From assembly GCA_016715065.1 (NCBI GenBank), contig JADKBN010000009.1:62001-126000 (forward strand): a DNA stretch of 64,000 nt. Reading direction: 5' to 3'. The translations under genes were made by a program, and so were the position numbers. Shown one piece after another: positions 44,441 through 52,953 of the stretch. How positions within the stretch are numbered: position 1 is the stretch's first letter; every line of letters begins with the position of its first letter. The notes below the pieces were generated by a model. The model did no database searches. It saw nothing but the letters and a program-made list of their open reading frames with translations, and had not been told where the DNA came from. The DNA is from Fibrobacterota bacterium. Lineage in GTDB: Bacteria; Fibrobacterota; Fibrobacteria; UBA5070.

Positions 44441-44920
44441 CTACCTTTTGGTGGTGAATTTGGCGATGGAGGGGATTCGTTGGCCCACTTTCACGCCAAA
44501 GGAGGCGTACCATCCCCGGTTGACTTCCAGAGCGTACTTGACCCGGGGACTTGCGGACGGGTATTGTCGGAGCCGTTCCGGCTCCACCCCGGGCTCGACC
44601 ACCATGGTCTGGATATCCACGATCGTACCTGTGCTGTCCAGATAGGCGATGTCCAGATCCAGCTTGCAATCGATCATCCAAAACGCGCGTCGTGCTTCCT
44701 GCGGGAAAACGAAGAGCATGCCACGGCTCCAGTCCAAGGAAGGCCGGTGGGACAAACCCAAGGTGCGCAAGGAATCGTTGTCCACGACTTCCACCACCAA
44801 TTTCGCGCCCCCGAGCTCCAAGGTGGCGCTCTGGGTCCGTGCCACGACGGCGACGGGTGTCGGGGCCGGTCGGACAATGGACTTCGAAACGACCAGAGAG
44901 AGAAGGAGCGCGAAAATCAT
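44441..44920 (-). CDS. DUF192-family exported protein
   Basis: 159 residues. The N-terminus (MIFALLLSLVVSKSIV) is a signal peptide or membrane anchor. The DUF192 core follows: ELGGAKLVVEVVDN, TLGLSHRPSLDW, GMLFVFP, FWMIDCKLDLDIAYLDSTG, IVDIQTM. DUF192 proteins are small periplasmic beta-barrels of unknown activity. It overlaps the stop of the DEAD-box helicase gene by 4 bases (ATGA), suggesting coupled translation. Confidence 0.8.
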   Translation of the reverse strand: MIFALLLSLVVSKSIVRPAPTPVAVVARTQSATLELGGAKLVVEVVDNDSLRTLGLSHRPSLDWSRGMLFVFPQEARRAFWMIDCKLDLDIAYLDSTGTIVDIQTMVVEPGVEPERLRQYPSASPRVKYALEVNRGWYASFGVKVGQRIPSIAKFTTKR

Positions 44921-46518
44921 TTATTGCCTCCGGTGATCCGGCCCCAGATGCGTCCGATCAATCCCGACTTGCCGGAATCACCGGTCTTGCCAGCGGTCCC
45001 GCTTTTACCGGCCTTGGCCGGAGCACCACCCCTGGGGGAGGAAGCGCTCTTGGCCGGGCTTCCCGAGCGGCCTGATCCGGAATTGGAAGAATCTCCTTGG
45101 TCTCGATCGCGACCGCCCCGGTTGCGACGTCGACGGTTGCCCGCAGCGCCGCCTTCCTGCGAGGAGCCTCGCTCGGATCCACGATCGGAAGACCGGCTGG
45201 ACCCGCGATCGGAAGGGCGGCCGGATCCGCCACGTTCCGAACCACGCTCCGAGGAACGCCCGTTGTCCCCGCCGCGTGGGGAGGGGGCGGCGGAGCGCTT
45301 GCGTTCGGAGGATCCTTGGCCAGACCGGCCATCCCTGCGCTGTTGCTGGGCTTTTGGCTTGGATTCGGTAGAACGATGTTCGGAGCTGGACCTGCCCTCG
45401 TAACCGGGCAGCCATTCGATGGTGCGGCCGATGCGCTTTTCGATGTCGCGCAGGGCCTCGGAATCGTCCGAGGTCACGAAGGTGATGGCCTTGCCCGATG
45501 CTCCGGCGCGACCCGTACGGCCGATCCGGTGCACGTAGGTGTCGGGGTCGGCGGGAATGTCGTAGTTCACCACCAGACGGATTTCGTCAATGTCCAATCC
45601 CCGCGCGGCGATGTCGGATGCCACCAGCACGGGCATGGAACCGTCGCGAAAGCCCGCCAACGCCTTGGTGCGCGCTCCCTGGCTCTTGTCTCCGTGGATG
45701 GCCATGGCCGGGATTCCCGCCTTGTCCAGCCGCTTGCAGACGCGGTCTGCGCCGTGCTTGGTGCGCGTGAACACCAGGGCGCGTCCGTCCACTCCCGCCA
45801 GGAGGGTTTCCAGGAGTTCGGGTTTGCCGTCCTTTTCCACGCTGGCCATCGCCTGGTCCACCGTTTCCGCGGCGGTGGCGGCGGGCGCCACGGCCACCGT
45901 CACGGGGTCGTGCAGGAGTCCGTCGGCCAGATCGCGGATCTCTTCGGGCATGGTGGCGGAAAAGAACAGGGTCTGGCGCTTGCCCGGAACCTGCTTGATG
46001 ATCCTCTTGATGTCTGGCAGAAAACCCATGTCCATCATGCGGTCGGCTTCGTCCAGCACGAGCACTTCCACGCCGGAGAGGTCCACCACGCGCTGGCCCA
46101 TCAGATCCAGCAGTCGACCGGGGCAGGCCACCAGGATGTCCACGCCGCGGCGAAGTTCGTCTTCCTGGGGCCGCTGTCCGACGCCGCCGAACACCACCGC
46201 GGTGCGAAAGTGCAGATTCCGTCCGTAGGTACGGAAACTGTCACTGATCTGGGCGGCCAGTTCGCGGGTGGGGGCGACCACCAGAACACGCGGGATGCGC
46301 CGGGAGCCGTTGGGCACGGGTGTGCTTTCCAGACGGTGCAGGATGGGAAGGGCGAAGGCCGCGGTCTTGCCGGTGCCGGTCTGGGCGATGCCCAGCACGT
46401 CGCGGCCTTCCATCACGGGAGGGATGGCGCGCGCCTGGATGGGGGTCGGGCGCTCGTAGCCTTCCTGCTCCAGCGAACGGAGAAGGGGGGCGGAAAGATG
46501 TAGATCGGAAAAACGCAT
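44917..46518 (-). CDS. DEAD-box ATP-dependent RNA helicase, RhlE-like
   Basis: 533 residues. Helicase motifs occur in order: Q-motif with PTPIQARAIPPV, AQTGTGKT (I), PTRELAAQ (Ia), DEAD at VLDEADRMMD (II), SAT (III), RALVFTRTK (IV), ARGLDID (V), HRIGRTGRAG (VI). The core fits the RhlE group, which unwinds structured RNA in ribosome assembly and mRNA decay. The last ~150 residues are an Arg/Ser/Gly-rich disordered tail with repeated SxxRGS motifs, which probably binds RNA non-specifically. It is followed by the coupled DUF192 gene. Confidence 0.93.
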   Translation of the reverse strand: MRFSDLHLSAPLLRSLEQEGYERPTPIQARAIPPVMEGRDVLGIAQTGTGKTAAFALPILHRLESTPVPNGSRRIPRVLVVAPTRELAAQISDSFRTYGRNLHFRTAVVFGGVGQRPQEDELRRGVDILVACPGRLLDLMGQRVVDLSGVEVLVLDEADRMMDMGFLPDIKRIIKQVPGKRQTLFFSATMPEEIRDLADGLLHDPVTVAVAPAATAAETVDQAMASVEKDGKPELLETLLAGVDGRALVFTRTKHGADRVCKRLDKAGIPAMAIHGDKSQGARTKALAGFRDGSMPVLVASDIAARGLDIDEIRLVVNYDIPADPDTYVHRIGRTGRAGASGKAITFVTSDDSEALRDIEKRIGRTIEWLPGYEGRSSSEHRSTESKPKAQQQRRDGRSGQGSSERKRSAAPSPRGGDNGRSSERGSERGGSGRPSDRGSSRSSDRGSERGSSQEGGAAGNRRRRNRGGRDRDQGDSSNSGSGRSGSPAKSASSPRGGAPAKAGKSGTAGKTGDSGKSGLIGRIWGRITGGNK

Positions 46519-46575
46519 GGTTGCTTTCTGGTGGCCGTCTGCCGTTCCGTTTCCGGGAATCGGTGGCCGTTGGTT

Positions 46576-48354
46576 TCAGGAGACGTGTTTTGTCAAAAAC
46601 GCGTCGAGATCTTGGTAGTAGGCTTGGATGGTCTCGGACCGTCGCCAGCCGTGGCCTTCGCCGTCGAACACGCGGTAGTGGTGGGGAATGCCCGCCTGTT
46701 TGAGGGCTTCGACGATGCGTTCGGCCTGGTCGGGAGGGACGACCTTGTCGTCCGCGCCTTGGAAGACGGCCAGGGGATCGCGGATGGACGCGCCACGGTT
46801 GACGGGGCTGCGCGAACGGTAGAGGTCGATTTCCTTGGGGTAGGGAGCGACCAGGGAATGGAGGTAGCGGGACTCGAACTTGTGCGTGGTCAGTTCCAAT
46901 TGGACAAGATCCGTCACGCCGTAGTTGGAGATGCCGGCCCGGAACAGGCCGGGGTGGTCGGCCAGCGCGTTGAGCACGGTGAATCCGCCCGAGGATCCTC
47001 CTTTGATCGCCATGCGGGAGGGGTCCGCGATGCCTTGGGAGACCATGGCGCGCGCCCCTTGGCAGCAATCGAAGGTGTCCAGTTCCCCCCAGCGTCCAGC
47101 CAGCGCCTGTCGGTAGCGCTCGCCGTAGCCGGTGGATCCTCTGTAGTTGACTTCCAGCACCGCCCAGCCCAGGTCCGTGAAAAAACACGTATCGGGTGAA
47201 AACGACGCCGTGCGGGCCGAGGTGGGTCCACCGTGGACGTTCACGAGAAGAGGCCATCCCGCCGAGGGGCGCGACGCGCCTTTGGGCGTGAAGAGCATTC
47301 CATGGACATCCGCTTGGCCGTCTTTCCAGCTCACGGGGCGGCCATCGGGAAGAAGGCCGCCGGTGCTCGGGAACGATTTGGCGATCTCGTGCCAGGCTCC
47401 GTCCCAGCGCACGACCCTGTCGGGGAGGTCGGGCGCGCAGGCGATTGCCAAAAATTGTCCGCCCGAGGGGTGGGCGGATATCTGCGAGAAGGCGCGATAG
47501 GGGCCGGGATCGATCTCGCGGACCGTTCCGTCCAGATCGATGTCCAGCACCCGGCCTTCGCCGTTTTTGGAGTCCAGCACCCAAAGGCGGTGCGGACCGT
47601 TCCAAGCCAGCACACGGATCCCTTGGATCCAGGCGGGAGGCAGGAGTCCGTCGGAGATGTGCAAGGTGCGCGGCAGGTCGTTTCCCAGGCCCACGCATTG
47701 CAGTCTGTAGCTGGTGCCGTCGCTTTCGATCCAGGCAAGCTGCCGACCATCGGGCGACCAGGTGGGCTGCAGGACAGGTCGATCGGTCGCCCCCGCCACT
47801 TGACGAGGCGACAGGATCCGTCCCTTTTCCGGGTCGAGCTCGGCCACCATCAGGCGCGCACCGTCCCAGGGCATGGAAGGGTGGTCCCATTCCACCCACG
47901 CGATACGGGTGCCGTCCGGGTGCCAGGTGGGTTGCATGTAGAAGTCTGCGCCTCGCACCAGATCCACGGGCCAGCGAGAGCCATCGGTAGGCGCCAGCGC
48001 GATCACGTCCAAGTCGTCCAGGCTGTGGATGCAAAGCACCCAGGCGCCATCGGGACTGATCGCGGGCGAGGCCGAGGCTCCGAACCTGGGCCAGATCGCT
48101 TTCGCAGCCTCCCCCGGTCGTTTGCGGGAAAGCGCCCCGCCCCGGGGCACAAAAACCAGATCCCGACCGTGGAGCGTGAAATCGCCACCGCCATAGCCGA
48201 CTCCCGCCCGAATCGAACAATCGGGCGCGAGATCGATGCGTTCGCCGGAGGGTTCCAGGCAAAGCACTGCGCTGCGGTCGCTACGGCCTTCCAGCCAGAC
48301 GGGGCATCCGTCCTGGGTCCAGGCCGTGTCATCCAGACGCAAACGGGTGGACAT
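46576..48354 (-). CDS. S9-family prolyl oligopeptidase-like peptidase
   Basis: 592 residues. The N-terminal ~330 residues carry beta-propeller blades typical of S9 peptidases (SPDGAWVL, HPDGTRIAW and SPDGRQLAW). The C-terminal alpha/beta-hydrolase domain has the catalytic Ser in GGSSGG (about residue 437), Asp in GADDKVVP and His in EGHGW. Such enzymes cut oligopeptides or remove dipeptides or acylated residues; no signal peptide is seen, so it is likely cytoplasmic. The ATG at 48354 is the only start between this gene and its upstream neighbour. Confidence 0.86.
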   Translation of the reverse strand: MSTRLRLDDTAWTQDGCPVWLEGRSDRSAVLCLEPSGERIDLAPDCSIRAGVGYGGGDFTLHGRDLVFVPRGGALSRKRPGEAAKAIWPRFGASASPAISPDGAWVLCIHSLDDLDVIALAPTDGSRWPVDLVRGADFYMQPTWHPDGTRIAWVEWDHPSMPWDGARLMVAELDPEKGRILSPRQVAGATDRPVLQPTWSPDGRQLAWIESDGTSYRLQCVGLGNDLPRTLHISDGLLPPAWIQGIRVLAWNGPHRLWVLDSKNGEGRVLDIDLDGTVREIDPGPYRAFSQISAHPSGGQFLAIACAPDLPDRVVRWDGAWHEIAKSFPSTGGLLPDGRPVSWKDGQADVHGMLFTPKGASRPSAGWPLLVNVHGGPTSARTASFSPDTCFFTDLGWAVLEVNYRGSTGYGERYRQALAGRWGELDTFDCCQGARAMVSQGIADPSRMAIKGGSSGGFTVLNALADHPGLFRAGISNYGVTDLVQLELTTHKFESRYLHSLVAPYPKEIDLYRSRSPVNRGASIRDPLAVFQGADDKVVPPDQAERIVEALKQAGIPHHYRVFDGEGHGWRRSETIQAYYQDLDAFLTKHVS

Positions 48355-48386
48355 CCGCTCGGGGGTCCACCAGCGCGTCCCTGTTG

Positions 48387-49220
48387 CTATTCCTTGTCTT
48401 TCCAGTATTCCTCCACGTGCAAAGCTGCGGGATTGGCGCGGGTCCACTTTTGGTATCCGGCGGGTTCGAGAATCGTGGAAATGTCGCGGACCATTCCCGG
48501 GCTGCCGCAGAGGTAGACATCGGTCTTGGCCGGATCCAGGTGGACCCGTGCCTTTTCCGCCAGCAGTCGGCCTTGGTCCTGGAAAAACACCGTCAGGCGA
48601 CCGATCTGCCCCTTCCAGAGAGGGTCCAGGTGAGGCCTGGAGATCGCGGGAAGGTAGACGAAGTTGGGGAGGGCGAAGTCCAAGGCGCGGAACTCGCCAT
48701 GGTGGCCGAGCTCGGCGCGTCGGGTGGCGCCATGAAGAAGCACAAATCGCACATCCGGCCGCACCGCCGCATGTTGGCGGACCATGGCCAGGAAGGGCGC
48801 GATGCCCGTGCCGGTCCCGACCATCACGATGGTTTTGGTCTGGGCGTTTTCCAGCGTGAAGTTGCCTGTGATGCGACGGCCCAGCTGCAGGCGATCGCCA
48901 GGTTCCAGCGTCCACAGGCGCGGTGTGAGCGTGCCTTCCGGGACGTGGGCCACGTAAAATTGCAGGACCTCGTTTTCGAAGCCGGCCGAGGCGATGGAAT
49001 AGGCGCGAAGCACCATCTTCCCCTCCTGCGGAGGCCGTGCTTCGGGGATCACTTCTCCGGAGCGAGGGACGGAACTCTCCAGCCCCAAGGTGACGTATTG
49101 ACCCGCCTGGTAGGGCTCGAAAGCTTGATCCGGTTGGATGTAATAGGTGCGCAGGCTCGGCGTGTAATCGATCCGAGCGACCACCGTGGCATTGTAATTC
49201 TGGGAATCCGGAATGGACAT
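48387..49220 (-). CDS. Ferredoxin/flavodoxin-NADP reductase-like flavoprotein
   Basis: 277 residues from the ATG at 49220; the frame continues upstream without similarity. The FAD-binding motif LRAYSIAS and a Gly-rich phosphate site lie in the N-terminal barrel, and the NADP-binding VMVGTGTGIAPF in the C-terminal Rossmann half, which also has LCGSPGMV. It ends in a Trp-containing tail (EEYWKDKE), like bacterial Fpr proteins. It would shuttle electrons between NADPH and ferredoxin or flavodoxin. It precedes the S9 peptidase by 32 bases but is functionally unrelated. Confidence 0.8.
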   Translation of the reverse strand: MSIPDSQNYNATVVARIDYTPSLRTYYIQPDQAFEPYQAGQYVTLGLESSVPRSGEVIPEARPPQEGKMVLRAYSIASAGFENEVLQFYVAHVPEGTLTPRLWTLEPGDRLQLGRRITGNFTLENAQTKTIVMVGTGTGIAPFLAMVRQHAAVRPDVRFVLLHGATRRAELGHHGEFRALDFALPNFVYLPAISRPHLDPLWKGQIGRLTVFFQDQGRLLAEKARVHLDPAKTDVYLCGSPGMVRDISTILEPAGYQKWTRANPAALHVEEYWKDKE

Positions 49221-49324
49221 GGGTAGGGTATTTACAAAAACTTGCGCCGAGGCAGGTTGATGGCGGAGAGATCCGATTTCAGGAAGGTTGCATTTTCTCC
49301 CATCCATCAAAATCGGGCGTGACG

Positions 49325-50008
49325 TCAGTCGTCGTGGGAGATCGTGCGGGCTGGCTTGGAAAGAAGCTCGTACAGCGGGCCTGTCGCGGAAAATCCCTGG
49401 ACCAGGTTGTAGGTCACTTCGTCGCCCGGTTGGGCTTGCCCGAGGCGTTTTTGCAAAATGGCCTTGACCTGGAATTTATCAGGACCCAACTGCTCGATGC
49501 GGTACTCGTAGGTATCGGAGGAGGGAAGGGTCGCGCCAATGGCTTCCAGGTCGGCGGAGAACTCACCAGTCGCCTGGAGATGGGCTTCTTCCAATTTGGC
49601 AAGTTGCATCAGGACTGGCTTGCATTCGGCGAGCTTTGCCTTGTCGGTGGCTTGCATAAAGCGTGGGATCGCAAGCGCGGCGAGTATGCCGGTCATCACC
49701 ACCAGAAAAAATCCACCCCCGATCGCCACCGCCACCGCGGCCACGTTGCCCTTGATTCCGGGGTAGCGCGCGTCCAGCTCGGTTTGGGATTTCGTGAGGT
49801 AGACGATCCACTCGACCGTGGCGATGATGCCGGGAATCAAGGTCCAGAAAAAGAGCGCGTACAGCACTCCCTGGCCATATTTGCGCAGATAGAACTTGTG
49901 CCCCCCGAAACCGCCCAAAAACATGGTGATCAACACCAAGGCGGTCTTGTCGATGCCGGAAGCCACGGGCTTCGGTGTGGTGGGAATGGTGGCGGTCTGG
50001 TCTTCCAC
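49325..50008 (-). CDS. TM2 domain fused to a pilin-like helix and soluble domain
   Basis: 227 residues from the GTG at 50008, which has AAGGA 7 bases upstream. Residues ~15-75 form a TM2 domain: FLGGFGGHKFYLRKYGQGVL is its signature, followed by a second membrane segment. A third hydrophobic segment (VMTGILAALAIPRFMQA, about residue 125) looks like the N-terminal helix of a type IV pilin (GILAAIAIP). The C-terminal ~80 residues resemble the soluble head of minor pilins. A TM2-pilin fusion is unusual. Possible roles include a membrane-anchored pseudopilin or a sensor; the function is unknown. Confidence 0.65.
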   Translation of the reverse strand: MEDQTATIPTTPKPVASGIDKTALVLITMFLGGFGGHKFYLRKYGQGVLYALFFWTLIPGIIATVEWIVYLTKSQTELDARYPGIKGNVAAVAVAIGGGFFLVVMTGILAALAIPRFMQATDKAKLAECKPVLMQLAKLEEAHLQATGEFSADLEAIGATLPSSDTYEYRIEQLGPDKFQVKAILQKRLGQAQPGDEVTYNLVQGFSATGPLYELLSKPARTISHDD

Positions 50009-50135
50009 GGAAACGTCCTTGGCTTGCGAACGGATGCGAACGGCAATCGGGCAACCATGGAAAACGTAGGCATCCGCGCCGGGCCGCAAAGGCCTATTTT
50101 AACACTCTCTACCATATCGCATCGAAGGAGAATCC

Positions 50136-51062
50136 ATGGAACGTGTCATCATCGTCGGATCCGGACCCGCGGGACTCACCGCCTCCCTGTACGCCGCCCG
50201 TGCGGACCTCAAGCCTTTGTGCATCGAGGGCTGGCAGCCATTGGGGCTTCTGATGACCACCACCGAAGTGGAAAATTTCCCGGGATTCCCGGAAGGCGTC
50301 ATGGGGCCTGAATTGATGATGAAGATGCGCGAACAGGCTGAAAAATTCGGGACCCGGTTTGTCACCGAGAACGCCTCCAAGCTGGATCTGAGTGGAGATG
50401 TCAAGAAGGTCTGGGTGGGCGAGACCCTGTACGAATCCCGCACGGTCATCCTGGCCACGGGCGCGAGCTCGGTGAAGGTGGGCATTCCTTCGGAAGAAGA
50501 ATACCTGTACGGAAAAGGGATCAGCACCTGTGCCACTTGCGATGGCGCCTTCTACAAAAAGCTCGTCGTAGCCGTGATCGGTGGTGGGGACAGCGCCATG
50601 GAAGAGGCGAATTTCCTCACGAATTTCGCCAGCAAGGTGTACCTGATCCACCGCCGCGAGGAATTCCGCGCTTCCCGGATCATGGTGGATTGCGTCAAGG
50701 CCAATCCCAAGATCGAATTGGTGACTCCATACACCATCGAAGAATTCGTGGGTGATGGCAAGCTACTGAAGTCGATCCGCGTCAAGCACGCCCAGACCGG
50801 CGAACTGCGCACGCTCGAGCTCGACGGGGCCTTCGTGGCGATCGGGCACAAGCCCAACACGGAGCTTTTTTCCGACCAGGTGGAGCTGGACGAAAAGGGC
50901 TACGTCAAGTGCCAGGGGCGCAGCCAGAAAACGTCCACGCCGGGCGTGTTCGCGGCGGGCGACCTGCAGGACACCACCTACAAGCAGGCCATCACCAGCG
51001 CCGGATCCGGCTGTGTGGCGGCGTTGGATGCCCAACATTACTTGGAGCACCACGGCTGGTAG
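50136..51062 (+). CDS. trxB: Thioredoxin-disulfide reductase
   Basis: 308 residues. FAD site GSGPAGLTAS at the N-terminus, redox-active CATC (about residue 134), NADPH site GGGDSAMEEA, and C-terminal GVFAAGDLQD. It passes electrons from NADPH via FAD to thioredoxin, and so supports ribonucleotide reductase and stress defence. The ATG at 50136 follows AAGGAG by 7 bases. It converges on the DUF1015 gene across a repeat unit. Confidence 0.95.
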   Translation: MERVIIVGSGPAGLTASLYAARADLKPLCIEGWQPLGLLMTTTEVENFPGFPEGVMGPELMMKMREQAEKFGTRFVTENASKLDLSGDVKKVWVGETLYESRTVILATGASSVKVGIPSEEEYLYGKGISTCATCDGAFYKKLVVAVIGGGDSAMEEANFLTNFASKVYLIHRREEFRASRIMVDCVKANPKIELVTPYTIEEFVGDGKLLKSIRVKHAQTGELRTLELDGAFVAIGHKPNTELFSDQVELDEKGYVKCQGRSQKTSTPGVFAAGDLQDTTYKQAITSAGSGCVAALDAQHYLEHHGW

Positions 51063-51111
51063 CCGTTCGCCCTTCGAGACGCGGCATGGCCGCTCCTCAG
51101 GACGAACGGCA
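51062..51111. repeat. Convergent-junction repeat unit that encodes a neighbour's stop codon
   Basis: GCCGTTCGCCCTTCGAGACG...CGCTCCTCAGGACGAACGGC with outer arms GCCGTTCG/CGAACGGC. It fills the 34-base gap and runs into the DUF1015 gene, whose TGA (51097-51099, minus strand) is the complement of TCA in the repeat's CTCCTCAGG. Confidence 0.65.
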
Positions 51112-52341
51112 GTTCTTGTCAGGTCGCGGACTTTCCCTGCGTTGGGCTCTCATCCCTCGGGCGGAAGGGCGACCAGGCCCGAGCACACGGCGGGAAACAG
51201 CATGGGACGCACGCGAGGCGCCTCCGGGGAGGCTGGCCAACTCGAACCAGGCGCGGGCGCTGGGCGGATTGGCTAGCACGGCAAGCGTGCTGTGCGGATC
51301 GGAATCCAGAAATTCCATCGCCATGTGGCCTTCGGTGGATTCTGCGATGGAGGCGACCTTCCGCTTGGCAGGGGAGGGAAGTCCCAGGATTCGCCCTTCC
51401 ACCACCATCTCCAGAATCGTGGCGTCGAGCTGGGAATGCGCTTGGCCCATGCCTGGAAACGCTCCAAACGTTCCCAACGGAGCCCGAGCGAACACCATGG
51501 TTTCGGAGTTCCGCCAGCGAAACACGAATCCGTGGTGGGTGTCCCGAACGGTGGACAAAAGCGCCTCGGCGCCGTCGGCACCCAGATAGGGGAGCTCTTC
51601 CACTTCGAAGGATTCCGAAAGCGAGCGAAGGAACGATTCGGGTTGGGCGGCCAACTCTCGGTAGATCCGATGGAGAGGCGGCAGAATCAGGCCGGGGTCG
51701 TCCACGGAAACCAAGTAGCACAACAGGGGGCCGGTTCCGCTGGACGAGCCTTCCAGGTGGACCAGGCGGGTGCCGGCGAACAGGCGCTGGATCTGGCCGA
51801 TCCGTTCCGGATCCTCCAATCTGTACACGGTCCGTTCCACCGATTCGTCGTCCAGAAAACGCGAGACCACGGGTGCGGACCAGATCCCCAGGTTTTCCAG
51901 GACGGAAGTGGGAATTTCGTGAAGCACGACCTCTGGCCGGCGCACCCCCGCACCGGTGCTCTCGGCGAGTCCGGACACCTGGCTGGGATCCACTGCGGCA
52001 AAAAAGCCCCTGCGATCGAACCTGTCGTCGATTCCCCCGACGGTGGCGGTGAATTTTTCCGAACAAGGATAGAGTGAGACAGAATCTGTCGCCAGAACGC
52101 CTTCGCGGCGCCACCTGGCCAGGATCTCGGCCGAGGTGTCCGTTCCGGCACACCCAGGCTCGGACTCGGGATCTTCCGAACCCAGCTCCACGCGGATCCA
52201 ATTCCAGGGATGCCTCTGGAAAAGGGCCTTGCGCCGCGCCGGCCCCATCGTGAATAGCGGTGGACAGACCAATCCCACCAGATCTTGTCCGGTTCGCGAC
52301 GAATCGTATCGAAGACCTGGGAATGGGGCAATAGCGCTCAT
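51097..52341 (-). CDS. DUF1015-family protein
   Basis: 414 residues from the ATG at 52341, which has AGGAGA 5 bases upstream. The N-terminal PFPGLRYDSSRTG and a HPWNWIRVELG block match DUF1015, a family with a kinase/aldolase-like fold of unknown reaction that is sometimes encoded beside serine biosynthesis genes. The final ~10 residues (SPRPDKNCRSS) are encoded by an intergenic repeat that supplies the stop codon, so the native C-terminus has probably been altered by insertion of the repeat. Confidence 0.75.
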   Translation of the reverse strand: MSAIAPFPGLRYDSSRTGQDLVGLVCPPLFTMGPARRKALFQRHPWNWIRVELGSEDPESEPGCAGTDTSAEILARWRREGVLATDSVSLYPCSEKFTATVGGIDDRFDRRGFFAAVDPSQVSGLAESTGAGVRRPEVVLHEIPTSVLENLGIWSAPVVSRFLDDESVERTVYRLEDPERIGQIQRLFAGTRLVHLEGSSSGTGPLLCYLVSVDDPGLILPPLHRIYRELAAQPESFLRSLSESFEVEELPYLGADGAEALLSTVRDTHHGFVFRWRNSETMVFARAPLGTFGAFPGMGQAHSQLDATILEMVVEGRILGLPSPAKRKVASIAESTEGHMAMEFLDSDPHSTLAVLANPPSARAWFELASLPGGASRASHAVSRRVLGPGRPSARGMRAQRRESPRPDKNCRSS

Positions 52342-52432
52342 GGACTCTCCTATGTCCGACATGATCCCACCAAACGGGACGGAAAAGCAATCGTTTTCCA
52401 CGCCGGCAGGGGACGTTCGGTCGCAGAGGTGA

Positions 52433-52951
52433 TCAGTTCCGGGGAACCCCCAGGAACCACAATGCAGCCCAGATCTTCGCATCCACCAAGGATCCGGCCG
52501 CAATCCGCTCGGAAAGCCAGCCGGCGACCTGCTCCAGCGGTATCGACTCCACCACGATCGATTCCTCGCCGGGGACTCCTCCGCCTTCGCCGGTGCGGAC
52601 CAGGTCTTCGGCCAGCACCAGCTGGAGGGTTTCGCTGGTCAGGCCCGCGGAAGAGGGTGCTCGGCACAGGTAGGTGAGTTTGCCCGCTTTCCAGCCGGTT
52701 TCCTCTTCAAGCTCGCGTCCGGCAGCCACCAACGGATCTTCCATCTCGCCTTCGTCGCCCACCAGCCCCGCAGGAAGCTCGATGGTTTCCACCCCTACCG
52801 GGCGCCGGTGCTGGCGAACCAGCAGAAGTTCGCCAGCGGGGGTCGCGGCGATCACGCCCACCACACCGGTGGCGCGACGTCTGCGCACGAACTCCCAGCC
52901 ATCACGGTTCACCACTTCCAGCCAACGTCCTTGCCAGGCAACCGTGTCCAT
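52433..52951 (-). CDS. Nudix hydrolase, ADP-ribose pyrophosphatase-like
   Basis: 172 residues. The ATG at 52951 has GAGGAG 6 bases upstream. The Nudix box is complete: G-x5-E, then REL-EEETG around residue 75 (RELEEETGW). The N-terminal VRQHRRPVG and the ELPAG just before the box are typical of ADP-ribose/NDP-sugar pyrophosphatases (NudF-like). It would hydrolyse ADP-ribose or similar nucleotide sugars. It starts 2 bases after the topoisomerase stop. Confidence 0.87.
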   Translation of the reverse strand: MDTVAWQGRWLEVVNRDGWEFVRRRRATGVVGVIAATPAGELLLVRQHRRPVGVETIELPAGLVGDEGEMEDPLVAAGRELEEETGWKAGKLTYLCRAPSSAGLTSETLQLVLAEDLVRTGEGGGVPGEESIVVESIPLEQVAGWLSERIAAGSLVDAKIWAALWFLGVPRN

Positions 52952-52953
52952 GT

